Source: Plectrocnemia conspersa
Lineage: Eukaryota; Arthropoda; Insecta; Trichoptera; Polycentropodidae
DNA: 64,000 nt
NCBI GenBank assembly: GCA_009617715.1
Contig: VTFK01000153.1
Span: forward strand, 496,001 to 560,000
Direction: 5' to 3'
Part shown: one piece after another, positions 14,001 through 25,420 of the stretch
Numbering within the stretch: the stretch's first letter is position 1
Layout: every line of letters starts with the position of its first letter
Notes under the pieces: model-generated
What the model was told of the DNA's origin: nothing
What the model saw: only the letters and a program-made list of their open reading frames with translations
The model's database searches: none
Position numbers and translations under genes: made by a program

Positions 14001-17000
14001 CTTTTGCTATTTCAAAGAGAGCTAACTTCATCCCTGGTAGTGAGAGAGTCGTATCTTTCTTGCCACTGAGTCACGTAGCAGCCCAGGTTAATTCATTTGT
14101 ATATATTACTAGGTAGTATATGTACCTGACTTTGTCCGCGTTTTGTTCCCAGTAGTATAATAATCTTTAACATTTGACTATAGACGATGTTTATGATGAC
14201 ATTGCAATTTAAAATTAAGAGATCTTTCTGGAAAATTATTTAAATAACAATCTGAAAAAAGTTAAAATAATGAAAATTGTATTTTATTTATAAAAAACAC
14301 TATCACTGTATCTATACTATAAAGTCTATTTATTTTCAAGAGTCAGTGCGCAAGAACATTGTTTAACGCGTAATCAAAATGTGCTCTTAAATTTCTGCCT
14401 TGTGCTTGGTCGTTCTCAATGAAACGATTGATCTTACGGCGAACGACCAATCACAGGGCAGAAATTTAAAAGCATGTTATGATTACGCGTTAAACAAAGT
14501 TCTTGCGCACTGACTCTTGAAAATAAATAGACTATATATTGTAATTTAAATAATTATCTAAATATTTACCCATGTAATATTTCTTAAATAATAAGTTGCA
14601 TTGCCCTAGAAAATCGCAGCAGAATGTCATGTAAAAATGTAATATCGCTTAAATGATAATAGATAAGTAAATGGATAAAGTTTGAGGATTATAGTTTAAA
14701 AAATATAAATTAATTTGAATATGTTTTCATATTAATATATGTTTTATAGATGGTAGATATACATATGGCAATAATAAGCGCCATAACTATATATTTCGCT
14801 GATAAAAATGCTCTCAAAGGATCTTTAGTGCAGACACTTCAAGAAGCTCAGCCAACTCTGTATGTTTAATTTATGATAAATAATTGTATTATTTCAATAT
14901 TAATTAACAATCAATTCAGTTTCGTTGCAGTGCCGAGGGTATGGGAAAAAATGTACGAAAAAATGATGGCTATCGCTGAAACTAACGGTATGATAAAAAA
15001 AGCAATTGCAGGCTGGGCAAAACAGCAAGGTTTGAACCATCATATGTCGAGATTAGTAGGGTACGTACCATTATACTATACTTGTGATTAACCACTCAGA
15101 AAATTAGTTAAATTGGTGTCAATGATATCATTTATAATAGCTTTAAAAAGTAATAATAATAGACCATTCAGTGGGAGCCAGTTTTGGTTATATATTTTTT
15201 CATAATGCAATTTTGAAATATATTAAAAAATTACTTATGGACTACTTTGTATAATAAAAATATAAACTCGATACTAATCAATTATACATTTCATAGATCA
15301 AACTACGAATCGTACAGTTTCAAGTTGGCCAAAGCCCTAGTCTTGAAAAGAGTTCAAACGGCTCTCGGACTCAGTCAGGCTCGGTTGTGCGTATCAGCTG
15401 CTGCGCCTCTATCTACAGATGTTAAAAAATACTTTTTGAGCTTGGATATTCCGATCATGGATGTGTACGGGATGTCTGAGATCAGCAGTGCTCAAACGTT
15501 GAGCGTTTTGGATTTGTAATAATAATGCTATTTTTATTTATTAATGATTAAGTGTGTCATGTCTTATTATACTTTAATTAGGTTTAGGATGGAATCTGCC
15601 GGAATGCCTTTGGAAGGGGCTGAAACTAAATTCGATAATATAGATCCCGTTAACGGAGACGGTGAAGTGTGCATGAGAGGAAGGCACATTTTCATGGGAT
15701 ATTTGAATGATCCCAAAAAGACTGAAGAGGCTTTGGATAAAGACGGTTGGATTCATTCAGGAGATTTGGGAAAGACAGACGAAGATGGTTTTCTATATAT
15801 TACGGGAAGAATTAAGGTTAGTAAAGAATTAAACGTGGAGTTTTAAAGCAATATCATGCTCTACCATTATTTAAAAATTATCCTACATATTAGCTTTCAT
15901 ACCCGGCTTTGCCCATACTTTGTTCTCTGTTTTGAATGCTCTGCTTGTGACATGAAATTTATCGTAAAATAAGTAATTGTCACATTGCGGGACTGTCTTT
16001 ATTTATTGCCTAGGCGAATTGGAAATTGCAGCCACTTGAATCGAAAAGCTATATATAAACTTACCTCACTCACTTACATATATATTCAATATAAGCAATA
16101 TAATACAATCAAGTGTGTTCCATTGCATAGTTTTGCCAGATTTCAATCACTCAGCAGTTTTATAGGATTTGTTTTTTGCTGATTTTTTTTATAGCCCAAT
16201 TGAATAACTGGTAGCTTCTTTGTACATTATCTTATAAATTGAGTAAAATAAACATGCTGCAACTGGCATCATCGCTTGAAGCGTTACATTACTTACATTT
16301 TGTGCCTCAAGTATTACTTTTATTTATTAAGCCATACTTTGTAGATATTTTAATGCTTCTTTGAAAAAAAAAACTTGGCTTGTCCTAGAAATTAGTAACA
16401 GAATGTTCTATAAACCACTAGAGTGTTTGAATCATAAGTTTTTAGTAAGACAAACAATAATTATTATAAATTTTCTTATGTTACCATCAAATAAATACAT
16501 ATAATGAATAATAAAATATATGTTTCATAATCTTTTGGCAAAAAAAGTTCGCAGCTGTATAGTTTTTGACATAGTCTCGAGAAATTATAATGAGCATGGA
16601 TTATTTTAAAAAATGTATGTGGATGATGGTTTTTGCTGAATTATTTTCACTTAAGTGTTTTGGTTATTCCATTAATGATATTAGTACATAAATTGATCAT
16701 GAGAGAAGCATTCACCACTTAAGTTAATTTCTGTAACATTGTTTATGTGCTACTAATTTAAATATTGACAAAAAAATAATTTATCAATTGATTCTTTTTT
16801 CAATGTAAACTTTTTTTTCACCGATCTAGAATTAATACAGACATGTATAGAAATACAAAAATATAGAGCAAATGAACATCTATAAAACTCTAATATTATT
16901 AATGTTTTTTATTCATAGGAACTTTTGATTACCGCTGGTGGTGAGAATATAGCACCTGTCCTTATCGAGCAGCAATTAAAGTCCGAATTGCCTATTGTTT

Positions 17001-17525
17001 CTCAGGCGATGCTTGTTGGAGATAAAAAGAAGTTCCTTTGTGTACTATTGACTTTAAAGGTAGATTTTATTATTTTTTAAGTACATAATATAATTTTAAT
17101 TACTGATAATCATTGTATATTTTAGACCGAGATAAATGGTGAAACTGGTATGCCGACGGATACATTAACATCCGACGTAGTACTATGGTTGGAAAATCTA
17201 GGTTGTTCTGCAAAAACAGTCACAGAATTGTTGAACAGCAAGGATGAGAAGGTTTAATATATATTTATTTTTTAAATTATTCTTTATTTATTGTAAGATT
17301 TATATTTATAAAAAATGTTTTCACTAGGTTTGGGAGAAAATAGACGAAGGAATCGAAAGAGCGAACGAACATGCAATTTCAAATGCTCAGAAAATACAGA
17401 AGTTCAACATTCTGCCAGTCGACTTTTCTATAGCTACTGGAGAGCTAGGACCGACTATGAAATTGAAAAGAAGTTTCGTCATTGAAAAATATGATGAAAT
17501 CATAGAGAAGCTGTATGAAGTGTAA
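8012..17525 (+). CDS. bgm: Long-chain-fatty-acid--CoA ligase, bubblegum (ACSBG) type
   Basis: Predicted to activate long-chain or very-long-chain fatty acids to acyl-CoA with ATP. Thirteen coding exons join in phase: 8012-8171, 8233-8437, 8514-8648, 13496-13697, 13767-13868, 13940-14086, 14750-14859, 14920-15060, 15297-15515, 15582-15816, 16919-17059, 17126-17251, 17328-17525, giving 706 codons (family usually about 660-720). Adenylate-forming motifs are visible: [11 protein letters not shown] (P-loop, with V where many members have T), YGMSE (A5), and [15 protein letters not shown] then [17 protein letters not shown] (hinge region and ACSBG signature). No signal peptide or clear membrane segment is seen. 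The start is the first ATG after the acceptor at 7,983 and opens a long in-frame exon. The 4.8 kb third intron is full of transposons. The family call is firm; one-to-one orthology with fly bubblegum is inferred. Confidence 0.93.
9397..11079 (-). mobile_element. Tigger/pogo-type DNA transposon, decayed
   Basis: Terminal inverted repeats read CACCCATACCTCGC at the left and the complement of CACCCATACCTCGCTATACG at the right. A TA dinucleotide flanks each end (9,395-9,396 and 11,080-11,081), as expected for the Tc1/mariner/pogo superfamily. It lies in intron 3 of the synthetase gene, antisense to it. At about 1.68 kb it is shorter than typical complete Tigger elements, and its transposase is broken. 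Confidence 0.88.
9928..10916 (-). pseudogene. Tigger/pogo (TIGD-like) transposase, DDE domain fragments
   Basis: Three reading-frame pieces together cover the DDE domain. The first has [13 protein letters not shown] with the first catalytic Asp. The second has [16 protein letters not shown] and [10 protein letters not shown] with the second Asp. The third continues from about 10,262 to 9,928. Breaks: a frameshift in an A-run near 10,730, an in-frame stop just before PMDQ (third acidic residue, about 10,356), and a frameshift near 10,262. Only about 160 bp separate the first piece from the element end, so the N-terminal helix-turn-helix and CENP-B-type DNA-binding domains are missing. Not functional. 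Confidence 0.87.
11082..12504. other. Intron sequence, no gene recognised
   Basis: Part of intron 3 of the synthetase gene. Short open frames at 11,416-11,625 and 11,895-12,137 are lysine- and isoleucine-rich, unlike any family I know, and are best read as chance. Near 12,465-12,500 lies an inverted match to the motif at 1,355. Confidence 0.5.
12513..13150 (+). mobile_element. hAT-type non-autonomous element, copy 2, intact ends
   Basis: The inverted ends are TAGGGATTCCAATCCCGGG and its complement. Perfect 8-bp target-site duplications ATACCAAC flank it at 12,505-12,512 and 13,151-13,158. Both subterminal regions are rich in CCCGGGATC. The body holds only a short minus-strand frame (12,643-12,858), with [19 protein letters not shown], also recognisable in copies 1 and 3. 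No transposase domain is visible, so it must depend on a partner elsewhere. It sits in intron 3 of the synthetase gene. Confidence 0.92.
13345..13425 (-). repeat. tRNA-derived SINE head (candidate)
   Basis: Read on the minus strand, the stretch has a B-box-like GGTCTCGAGTTCAA preceded about 40 bases earlier by an A-box-like TGGCATAGTATG, with 'ctCGTaac' where an anticodon loop would be. The stems are poorly preserved, so it is not proposed as a working tRNA. It lies at the end of intron 3 of the synthetase gene. Confidence 0.4.
14323..14533. repeat. 211-bp palindromic MITE in synthetase intron 6
   Basis: The left arm AGTCTATTTATTTTCAAGAG, continuing with TCAGTGCGCAAGAAC, is matched by its near-exact complement at the right end. 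Inner arms (acgcgtaatcaaaatg and aaatttctgcc) also pair, leaving a short loop. The whole 211 bp can fold as one hairpin, as foldback MITEs do. No coding. No unambiguous target duplication was found. Confidence 0.8.
15817..16918. other. Synthetase intron 10, no feature seen
   Basis: AT-rich intron between exons 10 and 11 of the acyl-CoA synthetase gene. I found no transposon ends, RNA gene or convincing open frame. Confidence 0.6.
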
Positions 17526-18951
17526 AGCAAATTGGTCACATACTTAAATTTAAGGTTTTATTACTACAGCCTTATTTTTTTTGTTGAATTGTTTCATATG
17601 AAAATATTAATCAATGTGATATGTAATCGTTCGATGCTTTAAAACACATTTAAGTTGTGCAATTATTAAATTTTGTTTCGAAACTTTGCCAAATCAAAAA
17701 GTTGTAAAAAGTTAAAATTTATAAGTTAACCCTTTCACCGCGGATGGCTTCTATAGAAGTCATCAAGAAAATCGCCAGTACTCATTGAGCACCTACAGGT
17801 GCCATAAACATTTGAGCCTAATAATATGCTTATTTAGTGTAATTTAAGACTGTAAATCACTTAAATTGAATTGAACTATAATATTTTAAAAAATATAACA
17901 TGAATAGGTGCCCTCACATATTAACAAATTTCGAAATGGCACGTAAAAATATCAGCCGCGGTAAAAGGGTTAATAGTGAATGTGATTTTTATTTTGAGTT
18001 TTAATATATTTTGTATATATTTATATATAGTAAACATAAGTAAATGTATAATGGGTGTACATTATAATAATTTGAACTAATTATTCAATTGTTGACTGTT
18101 TCTTGTGTAATATTAACGCATTCCTAAAATTGTATTTATGTATTATTATTAATGATTCGATTTATATGTTCTATATTGTCTTCCATCTCGAATATTATTA
18201 TTAAAAAAAAACATTCCATTAAATTAAATATTCACTATAAACTCATATTGAAAGTATCAGTACTAAATCAAAATAACAGCCAAAATTTATTTTAAACTAT
18301 TTTCATAAAAACTATATAACATGGGGACCATAGTGTTCAAATTGCTAATTATTATAATCAGGGTTTTTAAATGTTAATACGGACTGGTTGACTCTGTATT
18401 CGATGTTCATAAATATTGTAGCGATTTATGACTAAGGCTGTAATGAAAATTTTTTTGGAAAATATTTTTTGAAAAATTTTCTAATAAATATTTAACGATA
18501 CGTTTTGTATTTTATTTGTCGATAATGAAAATTAAAAGACTGAATTATATTTTAGATAATATTTAATATACATTTCAATAATAGTCATTGAAAACATAAT
18601 CAATGTAATGTCGGATGTAATAATATTTATAACTAATAATACATTTTGAAATAATCACGTATACATAATATAATAATCTATATAAAAATATCATTTCATG
18701 GAATGTGTTATTATTGTGTTTTTTTGTGATTTTAAAATAATATTAAAATTTCAATAAGATACAAAATACCAAATACCCAAAAATTTCTATCTAAAAAGAA
18801 TGTGTTCAATAATTTTATCCGTTACCTATTTAAGTACATAAAATACTGATGAACAGATACATATAAATATTAAATATAATTTATTGTAAATAGATTTTTT
18901 ATATCAGTCTAAGAGTAAATTCTATATGGGTTAGAATAGTCGAGATATGAT
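17526..18951. other. Convergent intergenic region, synthetase 3' UTR and Patj 3' UTR
   Basis: The synthetase stop is at 17,523-17,525 and the Patj stop at 18,952-18,954, so the two genes converge here. An AATAAA at 18,483-18,488 could serve the plus-strand transcript. A TTTATT at 18,880-18,885 (AATAAA on the minus strand), about 70 bp past the Patj stop, could serve Patj. The rest is AT-rich and holds one MITE. Confidence 0.5.
17730..17969 (+). mobile_element. piggyBac-type MITE with TTAA target duplication
   Basis: Inverted ends CCCTTTCACCGCGG and CCGCGGTAAAAGGG are each flanked by TTAA (17,726-17,729 and 17,970-17,973), the piggyBac target. A second short palindrome, gatggcttctatagaagtcatc-like, lies just inside the left end. 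It is 240 bp with no coding, and begins about 200 bp after the synthetase stop codon, so it probably lies in that gene's 3' UTR. Confidence 0.85.
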
Positions 18952-21900
18952 TTATTGTGTGTTCATCTTGTTATGTGGTAACGATGGAACTTGCACTCCG
19001 TTTGAAGGCACGCAATCAGCTAAGGGGAGCGGTTTGGCAACTCCGATTCGCACTGTTCCTCTCGGTGCACCTTTAAGTGCCTGCACGGCTTGGTCAAGTG
19101 AAGCATTTTCTAGATCCTATAACAAAATAAAGTCATTATATGTGTGATTAAACCATTTTTAACCAAAAAATAAAAATATAAATAACCTGGTCGTTAACAG
19201 TCAAGAGTCTATCGCCTGGTATGAGTCGTCCATCTTGTTGAGCTACTCCTCCCGGCACTAGAGAGCGAATAACGATGACAGCATGCGCCGGACGCAACGG
19301 ATCTTGATAATCGAGGATAGAAAATCCAAGACCTCTTTCGCCTTTCACCAATTCTATATAAATAAAGTTTACTTTATAGTTATAGATAGCATTACAATCA
19401 ATACGTTAACTCAAATACTAAAACAAACAAAACGCTGGTGAAATCATTGCTCACTTACTCATCAGAGAACTGGATATTACCAAAAAAGTGTGAGCAAGCA
19501 CTAGAAGTTTACAAATATTAGGAGATTTTACCGATCTTTCATAAAAATGGTAACCCAACAATATATATTGTAGCGTGCCCATTTACTTTATCTATAGATA
19601 AATCGGATGTTTTGAATTCCTTTATGCCTTATCAAATTAATGATACTATCAAAAATGTATTATAGATAAAAAAATGTTTCGCAAAAAAATAAAAACGGTG
19701 ACTTTTTGATGGAAATTTCAATCATTCAAATCTACGAAGTTTTGGTTCTGAGAGCCCCCTTCTCTCCACCAGATAACACATTCGAGCCACAACTTAGCAA
19801 TGATAATTTGGCACAGTTGATCATGTATATCAGCAGTTCTTAAACTGGGATCCGCATAGCCATTACCGAGGGTCCGCAAAAGAATTTTGAGGACTCTCGG
19901 TAATGGCTATGTTACATTTATTATTAATTACACATTTATAATAATTACATATAAATTAGATAAATTGTAATTATTATCTATATAATAAAAAAAATCGTAG
20001 AAGTGAAGGATGGATATGCATGGAGCAACTTTATTTCCTCTTAAACCTATTTTTTCTAAATAAAGACTATCACTGAAATATGTCTTGATTTGAATTAATC
20101 CATAATTAGTCCATAAGAACTTACCTATAATTTGAGGTTCCGAAGACCACATGGCGAGACCAGTAAGTGGTTCCAGTGATCGCGATCTCAATCTAGCGCC
20201 AATCAAAGTACTACCAGAGCTGTTGGATCCAACTGTCTGGATTGTTCCGCTATCTCCTCCAGTTCCTCCAACACCAGCACCAGCCAAGCTACCGTCCGAT
20301 TTAGCTTTTACTAAAGCTCCTCCAGCTACTGCCGCACCAGATACGACTCCAACTACTGCTTCAGATCCAGCAGTTGTGGTTCGAGCACATACAAGGCAAA
20401 CTTGTGCTGGCAGTTCTTTTAGAATAGACACCACTTCAAGATGATTCATCCCGAGCAATCTATAGCCGTTCACCTCTGAAATAACGCGTGTTAATAAGCA
20501 ATAAAGAGCTAGTATCATAAAATCAAATATACATACCTAATAATTCATCTCCAGATCGTAATTTAGTAGATCGACCGACTGGACCCTCAGGAAGTACGCT
20601 TCTGATATAATGATGTGGTCTTACTTCTCTGCCGCCTTCTTCAACATCCACAGTTCCTTCCAAAGATATTCCCAAGCCAGCATTTCCTTTCACAACGACT
20701 CCGACGACAATTTCAATGGCGCTTCCTATTTATTACTTAGTTATTATACTCATAATTAAGATGTATTATCAATATAAAAAAATAATACCTAAAATCAGTT
20801 TCCATTTATTACAAATAACCTGTTCCATTTCGTCAGTCACTGGAATCTCAAAACCTGGAGCGTTTTGTCCGGAAGTGTGCGATAGCATACTGCCTCTAGA
20901 GATGCTCAAAGCGCGATTAGTTGTTTCTATGAGCATTTCCGGATCGTCTAAAGAATCTGGCGGTAGATCATCACAGTTCATTTCGCTCATTGTGTACCTC
21001 ATTGAATTAGATGTCGGCGATTGACCCATGCCGAACGATCTATACAAAATATCATCATTGAATATCATAATCTTGAAATGCTAATTTTAAATATTATAAT
21101 TTATTACCCCAGCTTATTTAATTGCATCATTGGAATGTGTGTGTGAGAATCTAAAGTATCATTGTCGGGTCTATGAAGATCTAAGAATGGATTCACTTGA
21201 GGTGGAGCGGTTGGTGACGGTCTTAGTTCGTTAGCGGCAATAGCTTGTTGTAATTGTTCGAATTTGGGTCCACGTAAATATCTAAAAATATATTGAATGT
21301 AAAATTCTTGAAAGTTCACCGAATGATCTTGAGGAATGTCTAATAACCTTTCTAAGCTCAGTGAAACTGTACTTCCACTACTTCTTAATGCGTCGACAGC
21401 ACAGTGGTTAGATCGTCCATGTAGGCTCACACCGTCGACGGCTACAATTCTATCGTTTACGCGAATACGGCCACTCCGAGCTGCCGCGCTTCCGGCTGTT
21501 ACCGATTTTACGAATATGCCAGATAGTTCCTCTTTTTCGCATACGTAACCTGAAATATTAATAAATATAATAGTGATATAGACTGAAATAATGATTTATT
21601 ATATATAATTCGCAAATTTATCTGACGAAAACTACAGATTAAGAAATAAAAAGTAAAATAATCACCTGCAATTGTGATACCAAGACCATTTTCATCCTTT
21701 TTTAATTGAACTGTGAATTTTTCCGTTTCTGGTAGTTCCATCTCAATATGGTCTTTATAAATATAATATGTTAGTATTCACTCATAATAAATATTTTAAG
21801 ATATACGCACCAACTATTAATATTCCAACATTGTCTAAATCTACAACAGGATCAGCGTCATATAAAAATGATTTGTCCATTGCGGGCGGAGGAGTCGGAG

Positions 21901-24227
21901 AAGGCGATGATTGAGAATTGAATATTTCTGGGAATCCAGCGTCGGTTAGATAACGATCAAGAGCTTCCAAATCGGATAATAACCTTTAAAATAAAATTAT
22001 TAATATCTTATTCGATTTTTTCAATCTTTATGTCGTTGAAGTTTATACCTAGTTGGTACTATGGGAGCATCCGAAAGGGTCGAAGCTCCAGTTCCAGTCG
22101 GATCAGCTGGCCTCGCAACAACCAAACGCACATGAGTACCGCTTCTACGCAGCACTCCTGCAACTTGCTCCGAGACCATTTCAATCAAGATGACCTACAA
22201 AATACAATAAATTTATAATATAAAAATATGAAATAAATTAAATTAATATAAAACTAACATCTCCAATTTGAAGAATGTGATCGCCAGATTTTAAGCGTCC
22301 GTCGCGATCAGCTACTCCACCAGGAAGTATAGTTTTAACAATGACGCCACTCGTCCTCGCTCCGATTATTCCGAATCCCAATCCAGTACCATCGTTCACA
22401 AGATGAATGGCTTCGACTTGAGCCCAATCTGACGGTAATAGAGGCGGAGCAGATGACGGTAACGGCGGAGGAATTCCTTCTTCAGTACCACCTCCGCGAG
22501 CTACGACTAATTCCACTAAACCGCGAGCTTTTTGAAGAATACTGATAGCCTTTAAAAAGATTTTTAAATATATTAAAATATATTTAACAATTGATTATCA
22601 GATGTAAAAATTACTTGTTGGTGAGATATGTTATTGTCGATTGGTTGTCCATCAATTCCGATGATTCTTTCCGATTCTTGTGATGATCCCAAAACAGAGA
22701 AGCCTAAACTGTGCGGCGGAGATAACTGAGGCACTCTTTGTTCTTCTTCACCGTCTAAGCCGCCGTAAAGTCCTCGTGTTTGTAGTGCCAGTTCACCTAT
22801 AGAAAATGTAATGAGGATACTTTTGTTATACATACATATATACAGGTTGTACCAATTCGATTTTTTTATGTTGGCAGTACTGTAAATCAGACAGCTGTCA
22901 ATAATCACGCGTGTTCAGTTTCAAATGTTAGTTTGCAACAACACATTTATGAAATGGATAACTTAACCACCACTCAATGCGTTAAAATCGTTCAATTGTT
23001 CTACAGAAATAATTCTGTACGAACTATGTATCGAAATTTATGGGAAGATTATGGTCTATTTCATCGTCCTACAGAGCAAAGAATTCGCAACATAGTGAAA
23101 CAAATTAAAGAGACTGGAAGCGTTGAAGATAGGGCTATTACTCGAAAAGCAATATATTAAAAATAAATAAAACAATCAAACTACAAAATTTAAAACGAAT
23201 CCAACTTTAATATAAATAAAATATGTCCGATCAATTCAAATAAAAATATTTCACATGGGGCGAGAAATGTCTCTATCACTTGTAACTATTATCATTAATC
23301 AGATGTTCAAATTATAATATTTATCACGTAACTATTATCACTAATCATGTAAATATTATCACTGATCACGTATCCATCATTACTGAAAACGTGATAAAAA
23401 ATATAAATTAAAAATCAACAGAGATCACTTAATGTGAAAAAAAGTCAATATTATGGAGATATGTTAATCGGAAATAGGTTTATATCGCGACAAGTCCCGG
23501 AAAAAAAGCAAATATGGGCACTAAAAATGGTTTCCAAATGGGTATGTATGAATGTAAAAAAAGGTTTAGTTGCTTTATCAGAGGTTCTTCGCCTCTGTAT
23601 ATTATGCTTCGGTACTGTGTTACGAGTGGCGTGTTTTATTAGTGTTCTATATACATATATGTATGTACATATAATGTAAATTAAAATTTTAAGTAAGATA
23701 TTCTGTTCAAATTTAAAATGGTGTGAATTATGTCCCCTTGCGAACCTAAGTACCTCAAAAATTCATTAGTAATGATACTGCCAACTTACAGGACAATGTT
23801 TTTGATAATTTTAAGGTTTTAATTTGACTCGTATGTATAATATACACCAATATACATACCAGCCGGAGTTATATCAAAATCTCCCGGAAGAATAGAAGGA
23901 TGATGAGCAATTTGAGTTCCCAATTGAGCGATTGAATCTTGAAGTGTTACGATACTTCGAAACACAGGATTCTCTAATAAGCCCAATATAAGAGCGAAAT
24001 CATCCGCAGTAGAGTTCTGCAATAAATTCATACAATTAAAATATATTTAATAATATTTCTAATATAAGTCGAGTACTACGTTTTTTAATCATTATATGCA
24101 TAGTTAAGAATATAATATCAACAAAAATAAATCATACCTGCAGTTTAGCATCATCACTTTGATCTATAACCGTCTTAATACTCTCCAATTGCTGAAGAGC
24201 ACTCGATATATCAGCGTTTAGATGCAT
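18952..24227 (-). CDS. Patj: Patj, L27 and multi-PDZ scaffold of the Crumbs polarity complex
   Basis: Cytoplasmic scaffold of the apical Crumbs-Stardust-Patj complex. Fourteen coding exons join in phase: 24227-24138, 24016-23860, 22796-22615, 22549-22259, 22194-22049, 21983-21811, 21752-21666, 21549-21348, 21281-21108, 21039-20789, 20725-20537, 20475-20125, 19353-19187, 19116-18952; 2,625 nt, 874 aa, close to fly Patj. The N-terminus, [18 protein letters not shown] and on, is the L27 domain. Four complete PDZ domains follow, with ligand loops GLGFGI (about 190), GLGITI (about 368), GLGISL (about 595) and GLGFSI (about 772). A first PDZ-like region in exon 3 (about 93-150) starts with SLGFSVLG and ends with [20 protein letters not shown] but lacks its middle. 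A Gly/Ala/Ser-rich linker lies at about 680-740. The start is the only ATG opening the L27. Confidence 0.95.
19838..19915. repeat. hAT-like end with short hairpin in Patj intron
   Basis: The stretch starts CAGTTCTTAAACTGGGATCC, resembling the CAGNGGTTC..AAACTGGGG ends of hAT MITEs. It contains an exact hairpin: catagccattaccgag pairs with ctcggtaatggctatg around a short loop. Only one end is visible, so it is probably a fragment. Confidence 0.5.
22845..23700 (+). mobile_element. Mariner-related element remnant in Patj intron 2
   Basis: A plus-strand frame from about 22,948 to 23,160 encodes an N-terminal helix-turn-helix. It starts [16 protein letters not shown] and ends [17 protein letters not shown], the pattern seen at the start of some arthropod mariner-like transposases. 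The catalytic part is not visible. A degraded frame at 23,434-23,679 may be its decayed continuation. It is antisense to Patj and inside intron 2 (between 22,797 and 23,859). Element ends were not resolved. Confidence 0.55.
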
Positions 24228-25084
24228 TTTTTATCATTAAATCTGTAAAAATACATGTATTTATGAATTATCAGTTTACTTTTAGCACTACTTACACATT
24301 GTGTGATTGTAAGTATCTAAAATGTATTGTTTATCACAAACGTGTTCATAACAAAATAAAATCTTGAGCATGGCTCATAACAGGAAGTTTGTTTACTAGA
24401 CCATCACTAATGTATATTAACTTTTGTAAAATTGCGGCAGCCGTGTTTATTTTTTTTTAATTATAAAATAGTATATTAGTTAACCTTATGCGAGTCGAGT
24501 AGAACTGGAAGCAAGTCGGAAAATCTAGCTGGAAGCAAAATTGACAGTTGCGCCCATCCACTGAACGACTGTCAATTAGAGAGTGACGTCACGGTGTACT
24601 AAGGTAACCAAACGATGGTTGGGTTACTATAAATAACTAATGTTACAAAAACGTTATTGTAATTGTGAATTTATCGCATTCTATCAATTAATGCATGATT
24701 TTTAAGCGTTTGTTTATATATCGTTATTTTAAATATATTTGCTTAACAAATTCTTTAAAATGTAATAAAATATTTTTCATGCACTAAAAAATTAAATTTT
24801 TTAATTTAAAAAATTTTAAAGTTGATTTCAATACGTATTTATACACCAAAACATACAAAAAGAATTAAAGTCTTGCAGCGTGAGTTTTATAAAAATTTAA
24901 GTATTTATATTTTATTATTTCGACGGTTTTATTTGGCTATAATGGTAAAAATATGATTTTTAATATTTATTCGATATAACCATATTTTTAGAATATACAA
25001 ATTAACCTAATAAATATACTGTACAGAATTATATCTAAGGGAAGCCAGGGTGTGGCATTGGTAGTGTCGTTCTCATCAGGGCCA
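24228..25084. other. Patj upstream region
   Basis: The Patj 5' UTR and promoter should lie here, but no exact start site can be read. There is an exact palindromic TGACGTCA (cAMP-response-element type) at 24,584-24,591 within a locally GC-richer patch (24,480-24,630). Beyond about 24,640 the sequence is plain AT-rich DNA. Confidence 0.4.
24584..24591. promoter_or_regulatory. CRE-type palindrome TGACGTCA upstream of Patj
   Basis: Exact eight-base CREB/ATF consensus about 360 bp upstream of the Patj start codon, in the only GC-balanced patch of this upstream region. One exact 8-mer can arise by chance; its role is inferred from position only. Confidence 0.3.
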
Positions 25085-25420
25085 GCCTCAAAATGTTCAG
25101 CGCCCTGAGCTCTAAAAAAAACCAAAGTAATTCGGGATAAAAATGTCATCGCGGAAATTTTTGTTTAAAATCCATCTAGTAAAAAAGGTATTCATGGAAA
25201 TATTTGTTCAAAAACTATCTTTGAATTTTTTATTGATAACAAATTCCTTATATGTATAGCTTAAAAATACAAGGTCGTCATGAAAAACCATTTTGTTGTT
25301 TGCAAACCATCTCGGGTTTTTTGTCTTCGGAAAATAAATTGCTACAGGAATTAAAAGATATCATTTAGAAAATTTTGTTCACAAAGCATATACGAATTTT
25401 TTGGAGGAATCGAAGTGATA
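25085..25420 (+). repeat. Dispersed 'GGAAATTTTTGTT' repeat, copy 2
   Basis: Units such as 'catcgcGGAAATTTTTGTTtaaaatccatc' and 'catGGAAATATTTGTTcaaaaactatc' recur about four times, matching the phrasing at 2,641-2,960. The copy runs directly into the LTR-like sequence that begins near 25,418. Confidence 0.5.

Noticed and set aside
20151..20444. Plus-strand Pro/Ala/Thr-rich frame
   Set aside because: Shadow of the Gly/Ala/Ser-rich linker in Patj exon 12.
23240..23410. Degenerate tandem repeat 'cacgtaactattatcactaat'
   Set aside because: Only three or four loose copies; probably part of the decayed mariner-like element in the Patj intron, so not listed separately.
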